DNA of 64,000 bases from an uncultured Gemmatimonadota bacterium (lineage in GTDB: Bacteria; Gemmatimonadota; Gemmatimonadetes; Gemmatimonadales; Gemmatimonadaceae). The notes under the pieces are model-generated. The model was given only the letters and a program-made list of their open reading frames with translations. It did no database searches and had not been told where the DNA came from. The stretch is taken from positions 334,717-398,716 of the forward strand of contig CADEFN010000006.1 in NCBI GenBank assembly GCA_902826615.1, given 5' to 3'. Numbering within the stretch: the stretch's first letter is position 1; every line of letters starts with the position of its first letter. Below are positions 18,877-27,418 of the stretch, one piece after another. A program made the position numbers and the translations under genes.

Positions 18877-19913
18877 GCACTCCAGCCATCACGCGCTCGC
18901 TGCTGGAGCGACTCCCCAAAGCGGAACTGCATTGCCATCTCGATGGATCGCTCCGCCCCGAGACCATGCTCGAGCTGGCACGCGAGTACAAGGTGCCCAT
19001 GCCCGCCGACGATCCGGAGGCGTTAGGCGACTACATGCTGGTCAGCGACGCCAAAACGCTCGAGGACTACCTTACCCGTTTTGACATCACCCTCTCCGTG
19101 ATGCAGACGGCGGAGGCCCTGGAGCGGGTGGCGTACGAGCTGGCGGAGGACGCCTCGAGTGAGGGCGTGCGCTACATCGAAACGCGGTATTCTCCGTGGC
19201 TCAACGACAGGCAGGGATTGTCGTGGGGTGACATTGTGGAGGCGCCGCTGCGCGGTTTGGCCCGTGCCGAGCGGGATCATGGCATCATGGGACGGCTTAT
19301 CATCTGCGGGCTGCGTCACCTCTCACCCGACGTCTCGCTCGAGCTGGCCCGGCTGGCCGTGGCCTACAAGGGAAAGGGAGTTGTCGGGTTCGATCTGGCA
19401 GGAGGCGAAGCGGGTAATCCGGCGTCGGCGCATGCGGCCGCCTTCCAGCATGCCCGCGACCATGGTCTGGCCTGCACCTGTCATGCAGGCGAAGGGGCCG
19501 GGCCGGCGTCAGTCGCCGAGGCGATGCACACCTGTCACGCCACGCGTATCGGTCACGCCACTCGGCTCATCGAGGACGAGGATCTGACCCGGCAGGCGCA
19601 GGCCGATGGCGTTGCCCTCGAAATCTGCCTGACGAGTAATGTGCAGACGCATGCCACGGAGTCGTACGGTCACCACCCGCTGCGGCAGTACTTTGACCGC
19701 GGGCTGAAAGTGGTGCTGAACACGGACAACCGCTTGATGAGTGGGGTCAACCTCGTCGACGAGTACGCCATCGCGGCGCAGACGTTCGGCTTTTCATTTC
19801 ACGAGCTGGCTCGGCTTGCCCTCAACGGCTTTGACTGCGCCTTCCTGCCTGACGAGGACAAAGCCGTGCTGCGCGCGCGCGCCGAGGCCGATATCGCGGC
19901 GCTGGTCGCATGA
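18873..19913 (+). CDS. add: Adenosine deaminase
   Basis: The 346-residue protein has the metal and active-site motifs of the ADA family: HCHLDGSLRP, CHAGEGAG, RIGHATR and LNTDNRLMSG. It deaminates adenosine to inosine. The start is GTG 18873, overlapping the preceding stop. It sits between a nucleotidase, which makes adenosine from AMP, and purine nucleoside phosphorylase, which cleaves inosine, so the operon order follows the pathway. Confidence 0.95.
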   Translation: MSTPAITRSLLERLPKAELHCHLDGSLRPETMLELAREYKVPMPADDPEALGDYMLVSDAKTLEDYLTRFDITLSVMQTAEALERVAYELAEDASSEGVRYIETRYSPWLNDRQGLSWGDIVEAPLRGLARAERDHGIMGRLIICGLRHLSPDVSLELARLAVAYKGKGVVGFDLAGGEAGNPASAHAAAFQHARDHGLACTCHAGEGAGPASVAEAMHTCHATRIGHATRLIEDEDLTRQAQADGVALEICLTSNVQTHATESYGHHPLRQYFDRGLKVVLNTDNRLMSGVNLVDEYAIAAQTFGFSFHELARLALNGFDCAFLPDEDKAVLRARAEADIAALVA

Positions 19914-20722
19914 GTGCCGAGGCCGCACTCGCCGTCCTGCGCGCCCGTCTGCCGGTGCAACGCCCGGTCGCGGCCATCGTCCTGGGGTCGGGACTTGGAG
20001 GTCTGGTCAAGCGACTGCAGCAGGTTACGCGGGTGCCGTACGGTGAGATCCCCGGATTTGCGCCATCGCATGTGCCGGGGCATGAAGGCGCGCTCCTGCA
20101 TGGAACGTTAGGCGGGCATGAGGTGCTGGCGCTGGCCGGGCGCTTTCATGTGTACGAAGGGCATGAGGCCTCGCAATCGGCGCTGCCGGTACGCGTGGTG
20201 CACGCCCTCGGTGCTCCGGTCCTGATTCTTTCGAACGCGGCGGGGGGTGTGCGCCGCACCTTCAGGCCGGGGCAGCTCATGCTCATTCGTGATCAGCTCA
20301 ACCTCTCGTTCAGGAACCCGCTGATCGGTGCAGTGGTGAAAGGCGATGAGCGCTTTCCCGACATGTCCGCCCCCTTTGATGAGGGGTTGTGCGCGATGGT
20401 GCGTGAGGTCGCGGCGTCCCTGCACATTCCGCTTGAAGATGGTGTGTATTGCGGTCTGACCGGCCCGACCTATGAAACCCTCGCCGAGGTGCGCATGCTG
20501 GCGAGTTTTGGGGTGGATGCCGTGGGGATGTCGACCGTGGCCGAGGTGATCGTGGCGCGGGCGATGGGGATGCGTGTGGTGGGCATCAGCTGCATCACCA
20601 ATCCGGCCGCCGGTCTGTCGCTCGCGCCCATCAATCACGCCGAGGTCATGGAGGTCACGGCGCAGGCGGCAACAGACTTCGAGCGGTTGGTGGAAGGAGT
20701 CGTGGTGGCGCTGGCGCGCTGA
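19910..20722 (+). CDS. punA: Purine nucleoside phosphorylase (PunA/MTAP family)
   Basis: The 270-residue protein has the family motifs IVLGSGLGGL, GRFHVYEGH, LSNAAGGV and the substrate-site segment GLTGPTYET...GADAVGMST-like (here FGVDAVGMSTVAE), then ISCITNPAAG. It converts inosine or guanosine plus phosphate to base plus ribose-1-phosphate. It overlaps add by ATGA and ends the operon; a weak hairpin at about 20,734-20,763 could terminate transcription. Confidence 0.94.
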   Translation: MSAEAALAVLRARLPVQRPVAAIVLGSGLGGLVKRLQQVTRVPYGEIPGFAPSHVPGHEGALLHGTLGGHEVLALAGRFHVYEGHEASQSALPVRVVHALGAPVLILSNAAGGVRRTFRPGQLMLIRDQLNLSFRNPLIGAVVKGDERFPDMSAPFDEGLCAMVREVAASLHIPLEDGVYCGLTGPTYETLAEVRMLASFGVDAVGMSTVAEVIVARAMGMRVVGISCITNPAAGLSLAPINHAEVMEVTAQAATDFERLVEGVVVALAR

Positions 20723-20813
20723 GATTGAGCCTGGGGTGGCGCCGTTCGTATGGTGCCAGGTGATCTCCGATCACACTACACCGCGAAATCTGCGCGCACG
20801 GTCAAGCAGATAC

Positions 20814-21074
20814 TTATCGGCTCTTCCTTTGCACCGACCGCAACGTCACGAGACCAATCCCGATCCAGATCACATTGAGTACGGCGGACGGCATCGCGCC
20901 ATTGTACCCCGAGTTCACGACAAACCCCGCAGCGCCAATCACATTCATCCATTGGAACGCGTGCGAACGCCCATCGAGCCTGCCAGTCGAAACAAGCAGG
21001 TAGGCGCCGAGAATGAGGAGTGCTCCACCCCACCCACAGACCTCGATCAGTAGCAATTTCGGAGTCATCTGCAT
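20814..21074 (-). CDS. Small membrane protein, CBU_0592-like domain
   Basis: Starting at ATG 21074 the product has 86 residues with three hydrophobic segments: EVCGWGGALLILGAYLLV, FQWMNVIGAAGFVVNS and AVLNVIWIGIGLVTL. The GWxGAxLxLxAYxLxSxGR...QxxNxxGAxG pattern matches the CBU_0592-like family of unknown function. The frame is open to 21218, but the added sequence looks non-coding. Confidence 0.75.
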   Translation of the reverse strand: MQMTPKLLLIEVCGWGGALLILGAYLLVSTGRLDGRSHAFQWMNVIGAAGFVVNSGYNGAMPSAVLNVIWIGIGLVTLRSVQRKSR

Positions 21075-21208
21075 CGTAGGCAAAGGGATTTGCTGGATAC
21101 GGGGACAACGCGGCAGCAAGCCCGTGAAGTTATCCCGTGTGGGCGGGTAGATGCGGAATCCAGTCAGTCCCTCCCGTGCAAGAGAGGAACTCGAGCGACC
21201 ACAGAGCC

Positions 21209-21574
21209 TCAGATCCACACGTCGTTTTGCGCAGTGCGGTCGCCGCCCTCGTCTCCGGTGTTCAGCACACCCTTCGGCTCGACGAGCATGAGCTGCACCT
21301 CCTTTTCAGCATACGGCTTGTGTTCGATGCCGCGGCGCACGACGTACATTTCCCCCGGTCCGATGGACACCGCCCCGTCGCGAAAATCGATGCGGAGCAT
21401 CCCGTTGAGCACGATAAAGGTCTCGTCCGTGTTGTCGTGCCTGTGCCAAACGAAATCGCCCTCAAGCCGTACGACTTTGAACTGGTAGTCGTTCATCTCA
21501 GCGATCACCTTTGGCTGCCATTGCTCGCTGAACAGAGAGAACTTCTCCTGAAGATTTATTGATCGATGGTTCAT
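21209..21574 (-). CDS. Cupin-domain protein
   Basis: The 121-residue single-cupin protein has the metal-site motif FVWHRHDNTDETFIVLNG (two His and a Glu) and the second cupin motif GEMYVVRRGIEHKPYAE with the fourth ligand His. Such small cupins bind metal and act as isomerases, dioxygenases or sugar/antibiotic-related enzymes; substrate is unknown. It is a single gene with no operon partner. Confidence 0.85.
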   Translation of the reverse strand: MNHRSINLQEKFSLFSEQWQPKVIAEMNDYQFKVVRLEGDFVWHRHDNTDETFIVLNGMLRIDFRDGAVSIGPGEMYVVRRGIEHKPYAEKEVQLMLVEPKGVLNTGDEGGDRTAQNDVWI

Positions 21575-21641
21575 CGGTGTCTCCGAGCGGTGCGTTTAGT
21601 GCCCACGGTGCACGATCGTGTGAAGTGACGCCCGATGCGGC

Positions 21642-22565
21642 TCAGCGTCTCCGCCGCGCGAGATCCACTTCTGCTCCGATCGCCCCGAAACCATTCCAGT
21701 GGGGCCCGCGGGCGATCTCGTCCATCAATGCCCACCCGCGAGTCGAGTCGCCCTGCAGGAGCAGCCAGGCGGCCACCGCGTACCCCGACGTCGAGAACCG
21801 CACCGAGTCGCTCCGTGCCCATGTCAGCACCTGGTCGGCAGTGCGGCGTCCCTTGTACAACATCAGGTTCTCGAAGTACGACCGGTTCGTCGTCACCGTC
21901 ATCGACTCCTGCACCATCCCCAGCAACCGCGCGGCCTCCTGCTGGCGCCCGGCGCGCACGTTTGCACGCCAGGCCCAGTCGGCCATCGACACGAGGGCTT
22001 CGGGGTCCGTGCCGGTACGCATGCAGCTCCGGTACCCCTGACGATAGTCGCCCCGGGCTTCCCTGGCACGCAGTGCGTCGTTAGTTGCGAACCCCAGGCA
22101 CTTGCCATAGGCATCTGCTGCCCGTCCGTAGTGCCCCAGGAGGAAGTGCGCGAGCCCTTGGTGGTAAGCGATGTCGAAGTTGGTGGAATCCATCACCGCC
22201 GCGCGATTCAGGTCGCGCATCCCGTCTTCGAATTGGCGCACCGTCAGGTACCGGTGTCCACGAAAGCGGAGAAAGCGTGCGTCCGCCGGATGCAGTGCCG
22301 CTCCGCGAGTGTATAGCGCGATCGCCTCACGAAATCGCCAGGCCGTCGCACGGGCACCCGCCGCCGCGAGCAGCAACTCCGGATCACCAGGTGTTTTCGC
22401 GAGGGCAGAGTCGGCGGCCCGCACCGGGGCGTCCGGGAACGACGGCGTGCGGAGCGTGGTGCCCAGCAGCGACACGGCCTCGACTCCGGAGGGGACCGTG
22501 CGTGCGGTGCTGGCCCGCTGACAGGCCACCAGGACAACAAGGGCGAGCGCGGAGCGGCTGTACAT
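21642..22565 (-). CDS. TPR-type lipoprotein
   Basis: Starting at ATG 22565 the 307-residue protein has a lipoprotein signal (MYSRSALALVVLVACQ). Helical pairs follow at about 55-180 that look like tetratricopeptide repeats: PGDPELLLAAAGARATAWRF, IALYTRGAALHPADARFLRF and NFDIAYHQGLAHFLLGHYGRAADAYG. The last third lacks clear repeats. It is probably a periplasmic scaffold or assembly factor; no specific role can be assigned. Confidence 0.78.
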   Translation of the reverse strand: MYSRSALALVVLVACQRASTARTVPSGVEAVSLLGTTLRTPSFPDAPVRAADSALAKTPGDPELLLAAAGARATAWRFREAIALYTRGAALHPADARFLRFRGHRYLTVRQFEDGMRDLNRAAVMDSTNFDIAYHQGLAHFLLGHYGRAADAYGKCLGFATNDALRAREARGDYRQGYRSCMRTGTDPEALVSMADWAWRANVRAGRQQEAARLLGMVQESMTVTTNRSYFENLMLYKGRRTADQVLTWARSDSVRFSTSGYAVAAWLLLQGDSTRGWALMDEIARGPHWNGFGAIGAEVDLARRRR

Positions 22566-22919
22566 GAAGTCCACAGGAGTCAGGAGTAACTCGAGCGTGT
22601 CGCACGCGTGACGGAGCCTGCCGAATCTGCTGGCCACGACATCAGGGCGGCAAGTTCTCGGCGAGCGCCCTCATCCCGGCATTGGCGCGATGAATGAGGC
22701 CCACTTCTGGGGAACTCGCTCACAGCACCGCGGTCGCGTGTGACGAGCAATCTCGCGGACGAAGATGGGGCGACGAACCTGATGGAGGAGGAGTCAGCAA
22801 AGCTCGACGGGCCAAAGGCTGACTTCACGTTCGAATTCGGCCGGCCCAAAAAACCACATGGCTGGCAACCGTTTACCAACGCGGAGTTGGTGCGGATGAT
22901 GGAGGCGTTTCGTCTACCT
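22566..22919. other. 354-bp intergenic stretch, nothing assignable
   Basis: The stretch lies between two minus-strand genes. Short frames exist on both strands (a plus frame from 22740 runs into the downstream gene antisense; a minus frame spans 22580-22879). Neither has a convincing ribosome site or a recognisable domain. It should hold the promoter of the TPR lipoprotein gene, but no clear element was seen. Confidence 0.5.
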
Positions 22920-23525
22920 CTAGAAGCGGATGCCGAAGGTGACCGGTATCATCTGATAGGTCGACTTCTCCCCACCCTCCGGCGTGATGCTGAACGAGTG
23001 GAACCTCGCCTCCAGGTACGCCCCGGTATTCCTGCCAAGTCGCACACCGGCGCCGCCGCTGAACCCGAAGCCGTTGGCCGACTCGCTCTGCACCGCTGTA
23101 CCCTGCGCGACGCTCACGGTGAGCCGGTAGTACCCCAGCCCTCCGAGCAGGTAAGGAGTCAGGCCCTTGTCTCGCTTGTTGCCGAGCAGGAGCGCCGTGG
23201 CCCCTGCATGCAGAATGCTGTTGGAGAGATCGTCATCGGGCTCCGCCCCAACCGCGCCGAGAAATTCGTCGGTGTAGCCAGAGCGGTGATAGCCCACTTC
23301 GCCTCGCACCCCCCACACATTGCGCTCAGGTTCGTACTGCAAGAACCCTGTGCCATGCCAGCCGGTCTTCGTGTCGCTCGCAAAGTCCGAAATGGGCAGC
23401 GTGGCGCCGAGTCCCAGGCCCACCGAAACCGGGCGCCGAGGGGCCTGTGCTTCTGTGACGGCCGGCACATTGGCCAGCGCAGTGACAATGACAAGGCTCG
23501 ACAACAGGCGCCGGGATACTTGCAT
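22920..23525 (-). CDS. Outer-membrane beta-barrel protein
   Basis: Starting at ATG 23525 (MQVSRRLLSSLVIVTALANV) the 201-residue protein has a signal peptide ending near EAQA. Alternating beta-strands follow: VSVGLGLGATLPISDF, WGVRGEVGYHRSG, YLLGGLGYYRLTVSV, GFGFSGGAGVRLG and TGAYLEARFHSF. It ends in a C-terminal aromatic, MIPVTFGIRF, needed for barrel insertion. It resembles the small OmpW/OmpX-like opacity family. Role unknown. Confidence 0.82.
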   Translation of the reverse strand: MQVSRRLLSSLVIVTALANVPAVTEAQAPRRPVSVGLGLGATLPISDFASDTKTGWHGTGFLQYEPERNVWGVRGEVGYHRSGYTDEFLGAVGAEPDDDLSNSILHAGATALLLGNKRDKGLTPYLLGGLGYYRLTVSVAQGTAVQSESANGFGFSGGAGVRLGRNTGAYLEARFHSFSITPEGGEKSTYQMIPVTFGIRF

Positions 23526-23722
23526 GGACAACCTCGGGTAGGGGAGAGGAGTGAGCGCGACCCGGAGCATCAGGTGAGGGAATGGGCCCCCATCCACGAT
23601 GCCCCGGACCGGCTCACCAATTCGACGGACACCCGGCTCCAGGCGTCACCATGACGAGCGCGGGCGGGACAACTCAACGAACAACCCTGCGCGTTCGTCG
23701 GCGGTGACGCGGCGCACCAAAC

Positions 23723-24547
23723 CTAGCGACCAGCTACAGCCGGGAGCTTGGTCAACCGCTGCTTGAACTGCTGAAATCGATCGGAGTCCTTCCGGAGCCC
23801 CTTGAGTCGAGACGCCGGGATCTTCGCGATTTCGGCCTCCGACGCCTTCACGCGATCTTCCTCGAGTGGGTGGGTGCTGAACCAGCTCGAGAGACCACCC
23901 GGCCGGTCTTCGCGCTCCTTGAGGAGGATGCGGAACATCTCCGGAATACCACGCGGATCGATTCCGGCCTTCACCATGTACTCGATCCCCACACGATCGG
24001 CTTCGCTTTCGTCGTCGCGGGAAAACTTCGCAAAGAGGGCACCACCACCAAGCTGCACCGCCGTCTCGGTCACTCCATAGTTGCAGACCGACGTGAGAAT
24101 ACAGGCGAGGGTCAGCCCGGCGTTGGCACGCTGCTGACTCTGCATCTGCTTCACCGAATGTCGCATGGTGACATGGGCAATCTCATGCCCAAGCACTCCG
24201 GCCAGCTGATCGAGTGTTCTGGTCCGTTCGATGAGACCACGATTGACGTACACAAATCCGCCCGGCACGGCAAAGGCGTTCACTTCCTTGCTGTCGACAA
24301 TAAAGAAACGCCAGTCGAGGGAGCGATCATCGGCGATGCGTGCAATGGAGTCGCCGAGCAGGGAGATGTAGCGCGTCGCTTCGGGGTCCTGCACGAGTTT
24401 GAGCTGCCGGTTGATCTGCTGAGAGAAGTCCTCCCCCATCTGGACTTCACGCTGCGTCGAGACAGCGCACCCACCCTGCAGAACCAGGGCAGCGAAGACC
24501 AGACCGCCACACCATCGGGACTTGGGAATGAGACCAGCAACAGACAT
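23723..24547 (-). CDS. M48-family zinc metalloprotease lipoprotein (BepA/LoiP-like)
   Basis: The 274-residue protein has a lipobox (LVLQGGCAVS), the zinc motif GHEIAHVTMRH and a third ligand in the SEADRVGIEYM segment. The WFSTHPLEEDRVK region is typical of periplasmic M48 proteases. These degrade misassembled outer-membrane proteins. There is no TPR extension of the BepA type, so LoiP/YggG is the closer comparison. It diverges from the methyltransferase gene. Confidence 0.9.
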   Translation of the reverse strand: MSVAGLIPKSRWCGGLVFAALVLQGGCAVSTQREVQMGEDFSQQINRQLKLVQDPEATRYISLLGDSIARIADDRSLDWRFFIVDSKEVNAFAVPGGFVYVNRGLIERTRTLDQLAGVLGHEIAHVTMRHSVKQMQSQQRANAGLTLACILTSVCNYGVTETAVQLGGGALFAKFSRDDESEADRVGIEYMVKAGIDPRGIPEMFRILLKEREDRPGGLSSWFSTHPLEEDRVKASEAEIAKIPASRLKGLRKDSDRFQQFKQRLTKLPAVAGR

Positions 24548-24630
24548 CCTGTACTCTCCGGGAATCGAAACGGCGCTCTGTCGTTCGACGTACTTTTCTA
24601 CCAGGTGTTACACCGCCACCCGCTGAAACG

Positions 24631-25392
24631 ATGCGCCTTCTGACTACTGCCCGCGACCTGAGCCGCCGAAAAGCCCGCGAACGCGACGGTCTCTTTGTGG
24701 CCGAGGGTGTTCGGGCGGTGGAGGAGCTGCTGGCGTCGCCCCTGGTAGTGCAGGGGGTGTTGTGTGGGCCTCAGCTCCTCGACAACGAACGCGGCGCGCA
24801 TCTCCGGGCCGAAATCGAGCGTCGTGAGGGGTTGCATGTGAGCGATGTCTCCGAGGGGGAGTTCGCCAGCGCCGCATCAACCGAATCGCCGCAGGGGGTG
24901 CTGGCGGTCGGGGAGGTTCCTGCCCGATCCCTCTCCGACCTCGCCGGGCGCGCCACCTGTCGCCTTCTCGTGCTCGACTCGGTGCAGGACCCGGGGAATG
25001 TGGGGACCATGCTCCGGACGGCCCACGCCCTGGGCCTCGACGGTACCGTGGCCCTGCCGGGAACGGTTGACCTGTGGAACGCCAAGGTCGTCCGTAGTGC
25101 AATGGGTTCCCTCTTCAAACACCACGCCTTGCACACCTCCCTGGACGTTTTGGACGGCTTTCTGGCCGGGCAGGAGATCGCCCTGTGGGGCGCCGATGCC
25201 GCCGGCTCGTCCGTGAAGACCCTGTCCCCCCCCGCACGGCTCGCTCTGGCGGTCGGTGGCGAAGGGGCAGGGCTGACCACGGCCGTCCGGGAGCGCGCCA
25301 CGCAGCTGGTCTCGGTCGACATGCGCGGCGACGCCGAGTCGCTCAACGTGGCCGTGGCCACCGGTATCCTGCTCTACGAGCTTCAGCCGTGA
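24631..25392 (+). CDS. SPOUT RNA 2'-O-methyltransferase (TrmH/RlmB family)
   Basis: The 253-residue protein has an N-terminal L30e-like substrate-binding part (ARDLSRRKARERDGLFVAEGVRAVEELL). The knotted methyltransferase motifs are LVLDSVQDPGNVGTMLRTAHALG, LAVGGEGAGL and ESLNVAVATGILLYEL, which bind S-adenosylmethionine. It would methylate a ribose in 23S rRNA or tRNA; the exact nucleotide is not predictable. It overlaps the prepilin peptidase start by GTGA. Confidence 0.9.
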   Translation: MRLLTTARDLSRRKARERDGLFVAEGVRAVEELLASPLVVQGVLCGPQLLDNERGAHLRAEIERREGLHVSDVSEGEFASAASTESPQGVLAVGEVPARSLSDLAGRATCRLLVLDSVQDPGNVGTMLRTAHALGLDGTVALPGTVDLWNAKVVRSAMGSLFKHHALHTSLDVLDGFLAGQEIALWGADAAGSSVKTLSPPARLALAVGGEGAGLTTAVRERATQLVSVDMRGDAESLNVAVATGILLYELQP

Positions 25393-26249
25393 GCGAGACC
25401 CTGCTGCGGGCCTACGCCTTCGTGATCGGCGCCTGTGTGGGCTCCTTTCTCAATGTGTGTATCGGCCGCTGGCCACACGATCAGTCGGTGGTCAGCCCAC
25501 GCTCCCGTTGCCCCAACTGCGAACTGCAGATCGCCTGGTACGACAACATCCCCATCCTCAGTTGGATCCTGCTGCGGGCGAAGTGCCGAGGCTGCGGCCT
25601 GCGGATTTCGTTCCAGTATCCACTCGTCGAACTTCTCGTCGCGGTCATCTGGCTCTTCGCGGCCATCGAGTTCGGCTTCGGGCTGACGGCGTTGCGGGTG
25701 GCGGTGTTTGCCACCGTGTTGCTGGGGATCGCGGTGACCGACGCCAAGCACTATCTGATTCCCGATGGCTTTACGGTGTTCGGGCTGCTTTTTGTGCTGG
25801 GCTCTGCGATCGGTGGCGCCCTCACCGGGGAATTCACGCCATTTGCTGGTCCCTGGGACGCCATCATCGGGGCCTGCGCGGGGGCCGGGGTTGTCTCCAT
25901 CGTGGGCTGGTTGGGTGAAGTGGTGCTCAAGAAGGAAGCGATGGGTTTTGGCGACGTGACTCTGATGGCTGTGGTCGGTGGCGCTGTAGGCCCCGGTCGC
26001 GCACTCCTGGTGCTCTTCCTTGGCGCCGCGTTAGGTGCGGCGACCTTTGCCCTGGTGGTGTATCCCCTCACACGGCTGAAACGTGCGCCGGTCACGGCCA
26101 CAGTGCCCGAGGGCGTCGCACCTCCGGAGGAAGGGGAGCTGCCGCATGTTCCGTTCGGTGTCTTTCTGGCGCCAGCGGCGATGGTCGCGCTCCTGTGGGG
26201 TGAGGGTTTGATTTCGTGGTATCTCAACCGAATGGCTGGGGGCGGATGA
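25389..26249 (+). CDS. pilD: Prepilin peptidase / N-methyltransferase
   Basis: With GTG 25389 as start the protein has 286 residues. It carries the two CxxC pairs of the cytoplasmic methylase domain (RCPNC, KCRGC) and the two active-site aspartates of the membrane aspartyl protease (AVTDAKHYLIPD and the GFGDV motif). About eight hydrophobic segments are present. It cleaves and methylates type IV pilin-like precursors. The start overlaps the methyltransferase stop. No pilin genes are in the window. Confidence 0.92.
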   Translation: MSETLLRAYAFVIGACVGSFLNVCIGRWPHDQSVVSPRSRCPNCELQIAWYDNIPILSWILLRAKCRGCGLRISFQYPLVELLVAVIWLFAAIEFGFGLTALRVAVFATVLLGIAVTDAKHYLIPDGFTVFGLLFVLGSAIGGALTGEFTPFAGPWDAIIGACAGAGVVSIVGWLGEVVLKKEAMGFGDVTLMAVVGGAVGPGRALLVLFLGAALGAATFALVVYPLTRLKRAPVTATVPEGVAPPEEGELPHVPFGVFLAPAAMVALLWGEGLISWYLNRMAGGG

Positions 26250-27418
26250 CCGACGACGAGGGCGAACTTTCTCGCCCGCAGACAGGGGTGCTGGCGCGGT
26301 TCACGAGAGACCTTACCCGCGAGGCGCGGGCGGGTCGGCTCGAGCCGGTGCGCTGTCGCGACGCTGAAGTGGCGCGTCTCATCGATATCCTGCTGCGTCA
26401 GGGGAAAAACAACGCCGCCCTGGTGGGCCCCGCCGGTGTCGGCAAAACGGCGATAGCCGAAGCACTCGCGCAGCGTGTGGCTGCCGGTCAGATGCCGCTG
26501 ATGTTGCGCTCGGCCCGTGTGCTGGCGCTCGATCACGTCTCGCTCCTCGCCGGTACGTCGTACCGCGGGCAGTATGAAGAACGCATCCGCGCCCTCGTGG
26601 CCGAAGCATCGGCCGACCCGGACGCCATCCTCTTCATCGACGAGCTGCACAATCTCATTGGTCAGGGGAGTTCACTCGGCTCGGCCATGGACGCGGCGAA
26701 CATGCTCAAGCCGGCGCTGGTGCGTGGCGACTTCCGGGTCATTGGCGCGACGACGTCGGAGGAATACGAACGCTGGATTTGCGGCGACCCCGCACTCGAA
26801 CGCCGTTTCCAGAAGATCACGGTGCGCGAGCTGAGTTCCGAAGAAAGCCTCGAAGTGCTCAAGGCCCGTGCGCCACGTCTCGAGATCCATCATCATGTGG
26901 TGATCTCGGATGAAGCGCTCAATGCCGCGATTTCGCTCACGGACGAATATGTGAAAGACCGGCGTCGTCCCGATCGTGCTATCGATGCGCTCGACGAGGC
27001 CTGTGCCCATCTTCAGGCCACGACGACCTACTCGTCCGATGCCGAACGCCTCATCATGACCGGGCGTCGCAAGAGCGCACCACGTCAGGAGGCCAGAGAA
27101 GTCGACGAGACCCCTGGTGCGACGTCGCAGGGGACCGAAGACGATTCACTGGGGCAATTTGCGCGCGACGGCTTTGCCGCGCTCGAGGCCTTTGGTGCGG
27201 GACTCGAGGCGATCATTGCGGGAGGTCCGGCGACGCCCGAGGCGCCACGACGCTCCGTGTCGGTGACGGAACCACCGCGTCCCGCGCCTCCCCCCGCGGA
27301 ACAGGTGGCAACGTTGCGGGATGTGCTGGAACGCGATGCAGTGATTGTGCGGGCGGCGGATGTCGCACGCGTGGTGGCCGTGGCCACCGGACAAACTGTT
27401 CGATGGATCGACTCATGA
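26246..27418 (+). CDS. Single-ring AAA+ ATPase resembling the D1 domain of ClpA/ClpB
   Basis: From ATG 26246 (overlapping the pilD stop) the protein has 390 residues. It has Walker A GPAGVGKTAIAEALAQ, the pore-loop region AGTSYRGQYEERIRAL, Walker B ILFIDELHNLIGQG, sensor 1 VIGATTSEEY and the ClpA/B D1 C-domain SLTDEYVKDRRRPDRAIDALDEA. It stops after a divergent linker ending VVAVATGQTVRW, which corresponds to the point just before D2 (VVxxxTGIPV) in full-length Clp ATPases. The second ATPase ring and the Clp N-domain are absent. Possibly a disaggregase-like or secretion ATPase; partner unknown. Confidence 0.85.
   Translation: MTDDEGELSRPQTGVLARFTRDLTREARAGRLEPVRCRDAEVARLIDILLRQGKNNAALVGPAGVGKTAIAEALAQRVAAGQMPLMLRSARVLALDHVSLLAGTSYRGQYEERIRALVAEASADPDAILFIDELHNLIGQGSSLGSAMDAANMLKPALVRGDFRVIGATTSEEYERWICGDPALERRFQKITVRELSSEESLEVLKARAPRLEIHHHVVISDEALNAAISLTDEYVKDRRRPDRAIDALDEACAHLQATTTYSSDAERLIMTGRRKSAPRQEAREVDETPGATSQGTEDDSLGQFARDGFAALEAFGAGLEAIIAGGPATPEAPRRSVSVTEPPRPAPPPAEQVATLRDVLERDAVIVRAADVARVVAVATGQTVRWIDS

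Noticed and set aside
22740..23654. 304-residue plus-strand frame
   Set aside because: Its second half is antisense to an outer-membrane barrel gene with signal peptide; the first part has no known domain or ribosome site.
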